DNA from: Paenibacillus arenilitoris
GTDB lineage: Bacteria; Bacillota; Bacilli; Paenibacillales; Paenibacillaceae
Length of the DNA stretch: 64,000 nt
Assembly: GCF_014705655.1 (NCBI RefSeq)
Contig: NZ_JACXIY010000017.1
Coordinates: 62,001 to 126,000, forward strand
Direction of reading: 5' to 3'
Position 1 is the first letter of the stretch, and each line of letters starts with the position of its first letter. Below the pieces are notes generated by a model, which made no database searches, was not told the origin of the DNA, and saw only the letters and a program-made list of their open reading frames with translations. The position numbers and the translations under genes are program-made. Below are positions 1-7,444 of the stretch, piece by piece.

Positions 1-1
1 C

Positions 2-136
2 GCGAAGGGTGAGCTCAAGCGGGCGCTCAAAGCCTACAAGGGCAGCATTCTGCTCATTTCGCACGAACCGGAATTTTACCGCGACGTCGTAACCGATACG
101 TGGAACTGCGAGTCGTGGACGACGAAAGTATTTTAA
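2..136 (+). CDS. ABC-F family ATPase, C-terminal end (partial)
   Basis: The window opens inside a gene. The last 44 residues contain LLISHEPEFYRDVVTD, the H-loop (switch histidine) region of an ABC ATPase, and a short tail ending ESWTTKVF. This ending is typical of soluble ABC-F proteins, which act on the ribosome as translation factors or antibiotic-protection factors and have no membrane domain. The Walker motifs and linker lie upstream of the window, so the subfamily and any resistance role cannot be judged. A strong terminator follows directly. Confidence 0.75.
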   Translation, partial: AKGELKRALKAYKGSILLISHEPEFYRDVVTDTWNCESWTTKVF

Positions 137-152
137 TCGATCGATCAAGCAG

Positions 153-207
153 CGTAAGCTGTCTCCTTAGGTCGTGAAGCGACCGGGGAGACAGCTTGCG
201 TTTTTTT
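153..207 (+). terminator. Rho-independent terminator of the ABC-F gene
   Basis: A 14-bp stem (153-166 with 187-200, containing AAGCTGTCTCC and one G-U pair) is followed by seven T residues. It begins 17 bp after the ABC-F stop codon. Confidence 0.9.
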
Positions 208-244
208 ACAACGACGACTTTTGGTCAAAAGTTGGCGATGAAAA

Positions 245-422
245 TTTCAAAAAATGAAACTAATTCACTCAAACACCCAGTTATTCTCGATTTTGTTTCA
301 GTATTTGAAATTAATCGGCACCATCCAAGTAGTCCAGCTCGAAATAGGCAATACTATTTCAAAATTTGAAACTAAACCCACATAACACCTCTATATTACT
401 CATTTAGTTTCATTTTTTGAAT
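245..422. repeat. Four-palindrome array, locus 1
   Basis: Four 15-bp palindromes of the form TTTCA-N5-TGAAA start at 245, 296, 357 and 408, so the spacings are 51, 61 and 51 bp. The fourth ends GAAT instead of GAAA. Copies 1 and 3 continue on their right with CTAA and copy 4 is preceded by TTAG, so each pair (245-310, 357-422) is also a larger 66-bp inverted repeat. The centre of the second pair contains CATAACACCTC (381-391), which recurs inverted in locus 2. No coding potential is seen here. The rest of the 137-696 gap, apart from the terminator, shows no gene that I can support. Confidence 0.8.
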
Positions 423-696
423 TTATATCTTGCGTAGATGAGCTCGACGTCCATCTTTGGGGAAGTCAAATATATTGACGCGAATCGGCCGAAAAAGGCT
501 TATGAAATCCGATAATTCGACTGAGAAGGAAAACCAGGTCAAACAAGGGTTGCGTGTTGGCCGATTTATAATCCCCCAGCCAATCCGAGGGTACTACGAA
601 AGATAGAACTGCATCGTCCGCGAACGATTTGTTACGATCATATTGACCAATTGGATTTGCAGCACCGCCGCAAACCAAACCTAACGAGGTGGAAAT

Positions 697-1587
697 ATGA
701 GTAAAAAAATCGTGATCGCCGGAGGAACCGGCTTTATCGGAACGTATTTGGAACAGGGGTATAAAGCGCTCGGGTACGAGGTTATCGTCGTCTCCAGACA
801 GCCCGGACATACGGGCTGGGACGAGCCCGGCAAAATAACCGAAGCGCTCGAAGGCGCCGAGCTGCTCGTCAATCTGGCCGGCAAGTCGGTGAACTGCCGC
901 TATCATCGCAGAAACAGGGAAGCCATCGTATCCTCCAGAACCGAGACGACCCGAATATTAGGAGATTCGGTATCGGCATGCCGGAAGCCGCCGCGGCTGT
1001 GGATTAACGCAAGCACCGCAACGATCTACCGGCATGCGGACGATCGGCCGATGACGGAGACAGGAGGGGAGCTCGGGACGGGATTTTCCGTGGAGGTCGC
1101 GAAGGCATGGGAGAAAGCCTTTTTTGCGTATGCGCTGCCCGGCACGAGACAAGTCGCCTTAAGGCTCGCGATCGTCCTGGGCGACGGGGGAGTCATGACG
1201 CCGTATCGCCATCTGGTTCGCTTCGGGCTTGGCGGCGCGCAAGGATCGGGCGGGCAAAGGTTCAGCTGGATTCACGTGGAGGACGTCTTCCGCATCGTCC
1301 GTTTCCTGGAGCAGAAGGACGAATTATCCGGCGTGTTCAATGCCTCGTCGCCGGATCCCGTGACCAACCGCGAGTTCATGCGGATATTGAGGCACGCCTT
1401 GAACCGGAGCATCGGCTTGCCCGCGCCGAGATGGATGCTCGAGATCGGCGCCCTGGCGATCCGTACCGAAACCGAGCTCATCCTGAAGAGCAGGTGGGTC
1501 CTTCCGGAGCGGCTGACGAGCGAGGGGTATGCGTTCGCCTATCCCGGACTCGATACCGCTCTGCGCGCGATCGTACGGGGTCAATGA
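697..1587 (+). CDS. TIGR01777 family (YfcH/SDR39U1-like) NAD(P)-binding epimerase
   Basis: This 296-residue protein is an atypical extended SDR. A Rossmann nucleotide-binding motif GGTGFIG lies at about residues 9-15, followed by VNLAGKSVNCRY, a sequence typical of the TIGR01777 group. The C-terminal 50 residues (LPAPRWMLEIGALAIRTE...) match the DUF1731 tail of this family. The length is normal for the family. The substrate is unknown; these proteins are called sugar-nucleotide epimerases only by homology. The start is supported by GAGGTGG 6 bp upstream. The gene stands alone between palindrome array 1 and an ArsR gene. Confidence 0.85.
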   Translation: MSKKIVIAGGTGFIGTYLEQGYKALGYEVIVVSRQPGHTGWDEPGKITEALEGAELLVNLAGKSVNCRYHRRNREAIVSSRTETTRILGDSVSACRKPPRLWINASTATIYRHADDRPMTETGGELGTGFSVEVAKAWEKAFFAYALPGTRQVALRLAIVLGDGGVMTPYRHLVRFGLGGAQGSGGQRFSWIHVEDVFRIVRFLEQKDELSGVFNASSPDPVTNREFMRILRHALNRSIGLPAPRWMLEIGALAIRTETELILKSRWVLPERLTSEGYAFAYPGLDTALRAIVRGQ

Positions 1588-1627
1588 CAGGATTGCGCTT
1601 TCCGCGATAAGCCGCACCGAGAATTCC

Positions 1628-1657
1628 TTGACAGGAATATTCCGTAAAGGTTATGTT
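1628..1657 (+). promoter_or_regulatory. Probable promoter and operator of the ArsR gene
   Basis: TTGACA (1628-1633) lies 18 bp from a weak -10 TATGTT (1652-1657). A perfect palindrome GGAATATTCC (1634-1643) sits directly after the -35 box, where an ArsR-type repressor could act. The placement suggests autoregulation, but there is no second copy to support it. Confidence 0.45.
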
Positions 1658-1737
1658 AAGATTATGGAATAGTAACGACCATCTGCTTATTTGGGCATTT
1701 TGTTCGTTATGAGGCTCAAGGATCGGAGGGGTTAACA

Positions 1738-2055
1738 ATGAATACAGCTACGTTGAGCGCACTGGCAGAGCCCACCCGATTGCAAATGGTCGAACTCCTT
1801 CGCGACGGACCGCTGACCGTCGGCGAAATCGCCGACCGGCTCCATGTGCGTCAGCCGCAGGTATCCAAACATTTAAAGGTTCTCAATGAAGCCCAGATCG
1901 TCGAGGTACGCCCGGACGCCAACCGCCGGATCTACAACCTTCGGCCCGAGCCTCTTCAGGAAATGGATTCCTGGCTCGACTCGTTCCGCAGAATGTGGGA
2001 GGACCGGTTCGACCGGCTCGACGAATATTTGAAGGAAATTCAAAAGGACGGGTAG
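1738..2055 (+). CDS. ArsR family transcriptional regulator (SdpR-like)
   Basis: A 105-residue winged-helix protein. It has the typical start ALAEPTRLQMVELL, the HTH segment LTVGEIADRLHVRQPQVSKHLKVL and the beta-wing DANRRIYNL. No cysteine-rich metal-binding motif (such as ELCVCDL) is visible, so it belongs to the non-metal, SdpR-like group. Such regulators usually precede an AHSA1/SRPBCC gene; here no such partner follows and a terminator comes next, so its target is unknown. The start has GGAGGGG about 7 bp upstream. The acidic, aromatic C-terminus (WEDRFDRLDEYL) is common in this subgroup. Confidence 0.88.
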   Translation: MNTATLSALAEPTRLQMVELLRDGPLTVGEIADRLHVRQPQVSKHLKVLNEAQIVEVRPDANRRIYNLRPEPLQEMDSWLDSFRRMWEDRFDRLDEYLKEIQKDG

Positions 2056-2097
2056 GCGTAGACGCTTTCGGCGTTGACCGTCTCATCCCGTCGCTTC

Positions 2098-2130
2098 AAG
2101 CCCTTTCCTGCCAAGGGCTTTTCTTTTTGT
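2098..2130 (+). terminator. Terminator after the ArsR gene
   Basis: An 8-bp stem AAGCCCTT/AAGGGCTT (2098-2105, 2113-2120) with a 7-nt loop is followed by TTCTTTTTG. Confidence 0.85.
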
Positions 2131-2194
2131 CCAAACCTTGCGCGGCCCGCTTCCATACATTGTATTGTTGACGAATGCTTGGAGGTGTCGGAGC

Positions 2195-3283
2195 GTGGTT
2201 ACGATTAGCTTGTGCATGATCGTGAAGAACGAAGAGCGGGTGCTGGGCAGATGCTTGGAATCCGTTCAGGGGATAGCGGACGAGATCGTTATTGTGGATA
2301 CGGGCTCGACCGACCGTACGAAAGAAATTGCCGCGAGTTACACGGATCGGATCTATCCCTTCGATTGGATCGACGATTTCTCCGCCGCGAGAAACGAGTC
2401 GTTCCGTTATGCGACGCAGCAGTACGTACTGTGGCTGGACGCGGACGATCTGCTGCAGGCAAGCGATCGCGAGAAGTTCAAAGCGCTGAAGCGGCAATTG
2501 GACCCGGCGGTGGACGCGGTATGCATGGACTATTATTTGGCGTTCGACCCTCATGGCCGGCCGACCGCCGCCGTGAAACGAAACCGGCTCGTGAAGCGGT
2601 CCCGGCAATTCCGGTGGCACGATCCGGTTCATGAACAGCTGGCCGTCGACGGGAACGTGATCTACGCCGACATCGCGGTCAGCCATGCGCGGGAGCATGC
2701 GAATTCGGACCGTAACTTGCGCATATTCGAAGGGCTGCTCGCAAAGGGGGGGAAGCTGTCCGCGAGACAATCGCTGCACTATGCGATGGAGCTTGCCGCA
2801 AACGGCCGCTACGAGGATGCCATCGCGATCTTCGAGCGCCGCATTGACGATCCGGCTGCCTACTTCGAGCAAAAATTGGACGCTTGCGACCGGATGGCGC
2901 ATTGCTACCGGGAGCTTGGCCGCAAGGAGAAGGAGCTGCAAGCCTTGTTCCGAACGTTTCATTACGATGTCCCACGCGCCGACTATGCATGCCGGATCGC
3001 TTACTTCTTCCAGGAAAACGGCGATTACGAGAAAGCGGTGCATTGGTACCGTCTGGCTCTTCGGCTCGAGAAGCCCGCGCACCGGTTGTACGGCATAAAT
3101 CACGCGGCTTGGACATGGATTCCCCACCTGCAGCTCGCCGTATGCTACGGCAAGCTCGGGCTGCCCGAGCAAGCTTACGAACATAATGAAATCGTGCTGT
3201 CCTACGATCCGGAGGATCCGAATCTATTAAGCAACAAGCGGCTGCTGGAAGACATCTTGAACGGGAATAAGCGCGGCCGGTGA
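2195..3283 (+). CDS. Family 2 glycosyltransferase with C-terminal TPR repeats
   Basis: A 362-residue protein. Residues 1-110 form a GT-A domain: the start VTISLCMIVKNEE is diagnostic, IVDTGSTDRT is the nucleotide-binding segment, and LDADD carries the DxD metal-binding motif. The remainder is helical with TPR-like repeats (for example YAMELAANGRYEDAIAIF and YFFQENGDYEKAVHWYRLAL). This architecture is used for protein or peptide glycosylation and for surface glycans in Bacillales. The start is GTG at 2195, with GGAGGTG about 8 bp upstream; the longer reading from 2138 adds residues with no homology. It precedes a C1q-like protein; whether it glycosylates that protein is only a guess. Confidence 0.85.
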   Translation: MVTISLCMIVKNEERVLGRCLESVQGIADEIVIVDTGSTDRTKEIAASYTDRIYPFDWIDDFSAARNESFRYATQQYVLWLDADDLLQASDREKFKALKRQLDPAVDAVCMDYYLAFDPHGRPTAAVKRNRLVKRSRQFRWHDPVHEQLAVDGNVIYADIAVSHAREHANSDRNLRIFEGLLAKGGKLSARQSLHYAMELAANGRYEDAIAIFERRIDDPAAYFEQKLDACDRMAHCYRELGRKEKELQALFRTFHYDVPRADYACRIAYFFQENGDYEKAVHWYRLALRLEKPAHRLYGINHAAWTWIPHLQLAVCYGKLGLPEQAYEHNEIVLSYDPEDPNLLSNKRLLEDILNGNKRGR

Positions 3284-3303
3284 CGAGGGATTGCGCGGAA
3301 TTG

Positions 3304-3333
3304 AGGCTTTGCCGGGAGGCAAAGCCTATTTGC
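3304..3333 (+). terminator. Hairpin terminator after the glycosyltransferase
   Basis: A perfect 10-bp stem AGGCTTTGCC/GGCAAAGCCT (3304-3313, 3318-3327) with a 4-nt loop, followed by a poor T-tract (ATTTGCC). The stem is strong but the tail is weak. Confidence 0.6.
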
Positions 3334-3374
3334 CGTCGTACAGGCAATTACCGTTCCTATCGATCCGCCTCCTC

Positions 3375-3383
3375 CATATAATA
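3375..3383 (+). promoter_or_regulatory. Sigma-K/sigma-E type -10 box
   Basis: CATATAATA matches the mother-cell sigma-K -10 consensus CATANNNTA and nearly matches sigma-E. It lies 70 bp upstream of the C1q-like gene. A convincing -35 box is not seen. A comparable box precedes the second C1q-like gene at 42771. Confidence 0.45.
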
Positions 3384-3444
3384 GATTGCTAGAACTAGAT
3401 TGCTAGCTTGTAGCCAAACCAGCGGGAATCGAGGAGGAGAAGGC

Positions 3445-3987
3445 ATGACGCCGAACAGGAAAGGGACCTGCAAGAAGGTTGTCAGCAAAAGCATCTTTTT
3501 CAAAAAAACGGTCATCAAGAAGACGGTATGCAAACCGCCGACCGGTAAAAAATGCGTCGGGAAGAAGGTAAGGAGGGTAAGATCCGCATTTCGGGCAATC
3601 GCCGGAACCGAACAGAACGTTATGCAAGATCTATTTACGAAAGTGCGGTTTCAAGTCGAAGAATTCGACTTGAACAACGAGTACAACGCTTCCACTTCAA
3701 CGTTCCGGCCAAGGCAGAGCGGAATTTATTCGCTGCTCGCAAGCGTCTCGACCGAGACGATTACGATGACGCCCTACACGCTTGATTTGGAGATCAGGGT
3801 AAACGGCGTGCCGCGCATATCCGACCTTGAAAATTTTCTGCCTCGACCGGGCATTATCGACGCATCCGGCATCGTGCAGCTAAGAGCGCGCGACCGAGTC
3901 GAAGTGTTCCTGCGTTCCACGTTCGAGAACGTCATCGTGCAGAGCGGCCTTGCCACCCGGTTCGAAGGAAATCGGGTCAGCGGATGA
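3445..3987 (+). CDS. C1q/TNF-like domain protein with Lys/Cys-rich N-terminus, probable spore-surface protein
   Basis: A 180-residue protein. The first 45 residues are strongly basic and cysteine-containing (CKKVV, KKTVCKPPTGKKCVGKK), with no signal peptide. From residue 46 (SAFRAI) to the end is a C1q-like jelly-roll: SAFRAIAGTEQN, FQVEEFDLNNEYN, STFRPRQSGIYSLLASVS and a GIVQLRARDRVEVFL strand. BclA-type exosporium proteins end in trimerising domains of this fold. The gene at 42151-42771 is a paralogue with the same layout. Lack of a signal peptide and the sigma-K-like box suggest mother-cell expression and deposition on the spore. The start has GAGGAGG; a longer start at 3400 lacks a site. 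Confidence 0.7.
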   Translation: MTPNRKGTCKKVVSKSIFFKKTVIKKTVCKPPTGKKCVGKKVRRVRSAFRAIAGTEQNVMQDLFTKVRFQVEEFDLNNEYNASTSTFRPRQSGIYSLLASVSTETITMTPYTLDLEIRVNGVPRISDLENFLPRPGIIDASGIVQLRARDRVEVFLRSTFENVIVQSGLATRFEGNRVSG

Positions 3988-3999
3988 ATCTTATGAACG

Positions 4000-4035
4000 G
4001 ATAGTCTTCTTACGAGAGTAAGAAGGCTATCTTTT
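4000..4035 (+). terminator. Terminator after the C1q-like gene
   Basis: A 14-bp stem (4000-4013 with 4018-4031, one G-U pair), GAGA tetraloop, then TTTTC. Confidence 0.9.
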
Positions 4036-4202
4036 CGAAATATTAGAATTTATAATTTTGCACTTATAAAATCGCTTATATTTCATCGTGAAACGAGCTT
4101 ATCCCGACAAAGGACGGCATAAGCCGTTTACACTTGGAATTGGACGAATTGAACGTACATATGGTATGGAGACGAGAGGGAAGCGATAAGGAGGCGTTAG
4201 GC

Positions 4203-5003
4203 ATGGCGGGTGAGTTCGTCGCGCGCTCATTGGAGGAAACGAGGTTTTGGTCGAGGATCATGAAGGAGCATTCGCTGTTTCTTCGACTCGGCTTCCGCTG
4301 CGAGGACACGCAATTGATTAACGAGGCTAATCAATTTTATTCGATTTTCGAAGCGATCGAGAACCGGGCGAATGCGTTCACGCTAGGTACCGATCCGAGC
4401 GTGATCCGGCGGTTTAACGAAGAGGTCCATAACGCGGTTTCCCATATTTGGGCGTTCAAGCGGAAAGTGCTCGGACTCATTCTGTCATGCAAACTGCCGG
4501 GCGGCAATAACTTTCCGCTATTGGTGGACCATGTGAGCCGGGAAGCCAATTACTTCCGCAACCGCTTGGAGGACCTGAATATGGGCCGGATGGAGCCGCT
4601 GCCGGACGCGATCATCGACGAGAACGTGTTTTTCTTGCGAATCATGGCCGACCACGCGAAATTCATCAGCCATTTGCTTGATCCATCCGAACGAAGCCTC
4701 GTGGAGCAAGCCAATAACTTCAGCGAAGAATTCGACTCGCTTCTGTTTCAAGCGCGGGAGCTGGACTTCATGCGACCTCAATCCCAGACCGTCCCGCTTC
4801 TCGATCAATTCCTCGATCAGAACCGGGTATCCGTCAAGTCGCTGCGCGATTTCAAGAAAACGGCACGCGATTTGATCGAAGCCTGCCGAATCAAGAGCAT
4901 CATCCATCCGCTGCTAGCCGATCACGTGTTTCGGGAGGCTGAGCATTTCCTTGTCATCATCGACCTGTTCGAAGCCAGTCTGACCGGCCAGTCGGCCGGG
5001 TGA
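4203..5003 (+). CDS. DUF2935 domain protein (ferritin-like, duplicated)
   Basis: A 266-residue protein with two similar helical halves of about 125 residues. The first half has ETRFWSRIMKEHSLFLRLGF and the second has ENVFFLRIMADHAKFISHLL, followed in both by HVFREAEHF/HVSREANYF. The repeated E...EH and H..REA patterns are typical of DUF2935, a ferritin-like family common in Bacillales and Clostridia with no assigned function. The start is ATG 4203 with AAGGAGG 8 bp upstream; the in-frame ATG at 4134 has no binding site. It stands alone, followed by a terminator. Confidence 0.85.
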   Translation: MAGEFVARSLEETRFWSRIMKEHSLFLRLGFRCEDTQLINEANQFYSIFEAIENRANAFTLGTDPSVIRRFNEEVHNAVSHIWAFKRKVLGLILSCKLPGGNNFPLLVDHVSREANYFRNRLEDLNMGRMEPLPDAIIDENVFFLRIMADHAKFISHLLDPSERSLVEQANNFSEEFDSLLFQARELDFMRPQSQTVPLLDQFLDQNRVSVKSLRDFKKTARDLIEACRIKSIIHPLLADHVFREAEHFLVIIDLFEASLTGQSAG

Positions 5004-5023
5004 CGAAGCGCGCGCCGCGTTCG

Positions 5024-5055
5024 AAAGCCGCTATTTTGCGGCTTTTTCTTTTTCG
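5024..5055 (+). terminator. Terminator after the DUF2935 gene
   Basis: An 8-bp stem AAAGCCGC/GCGGCTTT (5024-5031, 5038-5045) followed by TTCTTTTTC. Confidence 0.88.
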
Positions 5056-5140
5056 CTGCGAGGGTGACATTCGCCCTGCGAAGGAGTATTATTTTAAAAT
5101 ATAAGATCGTATAAGCAGCAGCTTGGAGAGGAAGGTGGCC

Positions 5141-5452
5141 ATGCGGCCGATTCGATTGGAGGAAATTACCGCTTTGCTAAGCCCGTACGAAGGCCGTTCG
5201 CCGTTCATGCACATCGAGGTGACGCCGGGGGCGTTCGTCAGGAACGTTCAGGCGACGGTTGTGCAAGCTTATGTTCGCGGCGCCGGACCGTTCCGCGTCG
5301 CGCTCAGGCTGGCGGATGACGGATGGACACGCGTAGAGGGACTCACCCATTTGACGGTGGACGAGGAAGGACGGCTGCTTATGGCCGGACACGACGACAA
5401 GGGGAGGCTTACGTGCGCGCTTCAGCTCAGCCTCGAACGCTTCCCGGCATAA
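5141..5452 (+). CDS. yojF: YojF family protein (DUF1806)
   Basis: A 103-residue protein beginning MRPIRLEEITALLSPYEGR, with HIEVTPGAF and VQAYVRGAGPFRVALRL typical of DUF1806. In Bacillus subtilis yojF lies directly upstream of bshB2 (yojG), as here, with only 16 bp between the genes. The family is associated with bacillithiol synthesis by gene order; its biochemical role is not known. The start at 5141 has GAGGAAGG 6 bp upstream; the six extra codons from 5123 would include this site. Confidence 0.85.
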   Translation: MRPIRLEEITALLSPYEGRSPFMHIEVTPGAFVRNVQATVVQAYVRGAGPFRVALRLADDGWTRVEGLTHLTVDEEGRLLMAGHDDKGRLTCALQLSLERFPA

Positions 5453-5468
5453 GGAGGAACGATAGACG

Positions 5469-6191
5469 ATGGATTTAACGAATAAAAGGATTCTCGGCCT
5501 GTTCGCCCATCCGGACGATGAAACGTTCATTTGCGGCGGGTCGCTGGCCCACTTCGCGAAGAGAGGCGCCAAAGTAACCGTCGTGTCGGCCACGAAGGGA
5601 GAGATGGGCAGGCGCATGGGCAACCCGCCGCTTATCTCGAGGGAGTCCATGCCGCAAGTCCGCGAAGAAGAGCTGCGCGAAGCATGCCGCCGCCTCGGCA
5701 TCGAGGAGCCGGTCTTCCTGGGCATCCGGGACAAAACCGTCGAATACGAGGACGAAGCATCTCTAATCGGGCGACTCGCCTCAATTGTGGCTGACGATCA
5801 ACCTGACGTCGTATTGACGTTCCACCCCGTCTGGGGAGGACATCCCGATCACTGCGCGATCGGAAGCGCTTCGGAAGCCGCGGTCGCGGCGGCCGCGAAG
5901 GCGGGCAGAGCCAATCCCGCCTTGTACTACTTATCGTTCGGCGATCCGCTCGGCGGCATTAACCACGGCGGAACGCTCCGGCCGCATGACGTCGTCCGCG
6001 TCGACGTGTCCGACAGCCTGCGGGAGAAGCTGCTTGCGTTCCGCGCACACCGCTCGCAGACCGAGATGGACGCGTGGGTATGGCAGCCGGACCGGCAGGC
6101 GCTGAACCGGTTCAACAAGCATGAGTTTTTTATCGCGGCGGGCGCCGCTTCCGTCCACCATTCGGCGGAATGGTTCGGCGAGAAGTATTGA
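5469..6191 (+). CDS. bshB2: Bacillithiol biosynthesis deacetylase BshB2
   Basis: A 240-residue LmbE/PIG-L family zinc deacetylase. It would remove the acetyl group from N-acetylglucosaminyl malate, giving glucosaminyl malate, the second step of bacillithiol synthesis. The metal and catalytic motif AHPDDE is at residues 13-18 and the third zinc ligand motif HPDH at about 125-128. The motif GEMGRRMGNPP is characteristic of BshB2. It follows yojF closely, with GGAGG before the start, so the two are probably co-transcribed. The enzyme is cytoplasmic. Length is normal. Confidence 0.93.
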   Translation: MDLTNKRILGLFAHPDDETFICGGSLAHFAKRGAKVTVVSATKGEMGRRMGNPPLISRESMPQVREEELREACRRLGIEEPVFLGIRDKTVEYEDEASLIGRLASIVADDQPDVVLTFHPVWGGHPDHCAIGSASEAAVAAAAKAGRANPALYYLSFGDPLGGINHGGTLRPHDVVRVDVSDSLREKLLAFRAHRSQTEMDAWVWQPDRQALNRFNKHEFFIAAGAASVHHSAEWFGEKY

Positions 6192-6220
6192 ACGGAGCAG
6201 TATATAACCATTAAGGAAAA

Positions 6221-6250
6221 GGGCAGCCGGCGGGCTGTTCTTTTCTTTTT
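6221..6250 (+). terminator. Terminator after bshB2
   Basis: AAGGGCAGCC pairs with GGCTGTTCTT using two G-U pairs, followed by a T-rich run TTCTTTTTAT. Confidence 0.7.
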
Positions 6251-6372
6251 ATATATTGAATATATATTTATGGCGGATATTCGACTTGTCTTTGTCGAAA
6301 TGACTGCAAATAAAGGAGGGATTAGTGGCATTCAGAATCGTTTTTTGCTCAAGAAATCGAAAGAATTTATTA

Positions 6373-6401
6373 TTGCACATATTTTATATGTATGATATAT
6401 T
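6373..6401 (+). promoter_or_regulatory. Sigma-A promoter of the PhyH-Gfo/Idh operon
   Basis: TTGCAC (6373-6378), 17-bp spacer, TATATT (6396-6401). It implies a leader of about 140 nt before the PhyH start. The leader 6410-6546 shows no clear hairpin or riboswitch. Confidence 0.7.
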
Positions 6402-6546
6402 CAGGGCGATTGTTAAAGGCTGGGGGTGAGGACCTTGGGCAGCACGTGATTCACGGACGGCGATCGGTCACGATGACTTCATGTCAGGCCTCATAAGAAG
6501 AAGCGTATAGCAACGTTTCCACAACGTTAAATCGGGAGGGTGTCGA

Positions 6547-7353
6547 ATGACTGCTTTGCAGCAGGAACAAAGCTTTAACGCGATTTCTCAGCCGGGCGAA
6601 TTCACGGAGCTTGACCGTTTCATGTTTGAATCATGGGGCTATCTGATTATCCCGGACGTGCTGACGGCCGATCGGTCGAAAGCATGCCTGGATGCCTCTA
6701 TCCGGCTTCACGAGAAAGCGGGGACGTCGGGTTGGGCGCAGGTCGGACGGGGCTTCGAGTCGGAGCAGGTGCTGGACGATCTCATCGACCATCCGGCTGT
6801 GCTGCCGAAGATTAGGGCTCTTTATGGCGACCGCTTCATTCTGCAATCCGCGTGGTGCACGAAGCAGCCCGCGTTCGGAGGCGTCGGCGGCTGGCATCAA
6901 GACGGCTCGGGCGCTTACGATTTCAAGCAGCTGGGCTATCCGATCCCGCTGCTTCAGCTGCGCGCTTCGTATTTGCTCACCGACCAGTCCCTTCCCGGGA
7001 TGGGCAATATGGAGATGATCCCGGGCAGCCACCGCGCGCAGGCGCCGCTGCCGGCGGACATTCGCCGCGACAAATCCGATCTGCCGATCGGACACGTCGT
7101 TTGCGCGACGGCAGGGTCCGTTCTGCTCTTCCACAATGCCGTCTGGCACCGCACCTACAAGCACGACCACGACTATGACCGCTACACGGCGCATTATATA
7201 TACAGCCCGCCTTGGGTCCGCTTCTCCGACCGGTTCGCCAACGACAAAGCGTATTTGGCGCGCACGACGCCTGTGCGCCGTTATTTGGCTGGCGAGTTCG
7301 AGCGTCCGGACGCTCCGTTCGGCGCCGGTTACCCGACCGCCTTCGAAGATTAA
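6547..7353 (+). CDS. Phytanoyl-CoA dioxygenase (PhyH) family Fe(II)/2-oxoglutarate oxygenase
   Basis: A 268-residue cytoplasmic oxygenase. The 2-His-1-carboxylate facial triad is visible as GWHQDG (H117, D119) and a distal histidine in HNAVWHRTYKH (about 196-201); the arginine after it would bind 2-oxoglutarate. Bacterial PhyH homologues hydroxylate diverse small molecules, so the substrate is open. GGGAGGG precedes the start by 6 bp. It leads an operon with two Gfo/Idh dehydrogenases, suggesting oxidative handling of a sugar, inositol or plant-derived compound. A second PhyH gene at 33361 shares the HQD motif and WxxxPGSH-type segment but is otherwise divergent. Confidence 0.85.
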   Translation: MTALQQEQSFNAISQPGEFTELDRFMFESWGYLIIPDVLTADRSKACLDASIRLHEKAGTSGWAQVGRGFESEQVLDDLIDHPAVLPKIRALYGDRFILQSAWCTKQPAFGGVGGWHQDGSGAYDFKQLGYPIPLLQLRASYLLTDQSLPGMGNMEMIPGSHRAQAPLPADIRRDKSDLPIGHVVCATAGSVLLFHNAVWHRTYKHDHDYDRYTAHYIYSPPWVRFSDRFANDKAYLARTTPVRRYLAGEFERPDAPFGAGYPTAFED

Positions 7354-7444
7354 CGCGCACAAGCCCCTGCTTATTCTTTCACCTAGAACGAACGTGAGAA
7401 GATACACTGACGCAGAATCACAATCGATAGGGAGGAATACACGA

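Noticed and set aside
245-422. CRISPR-like array of short repeats with regular spacing
   Set aside because: The repeats are 15 bp, imperfect, only four in number, unequally spaced (36 and 46 bp spacers), and no cas gene is near.
466-906. Minus-strand frame of 146 codons reaching into the 5' gap
   Set aside because: Most of it is antisense to the TIGR01777 gene, and the part in the gap has no family signature and no ribosome binding site.
2096-3184. Minus-strand frame of 362 codons
   Set aside because: It is antisense to the glycosyltransferase and begins in its terminator region; no motif is present.
6325-6429. GTG frame of 34 codons behind a perfect AAAGGAGG
   Set aside because: The promoter of the PhyH operon lies inside it, it has no recognisable motif, and no upstream promoter was found; a chance frame is more likely.
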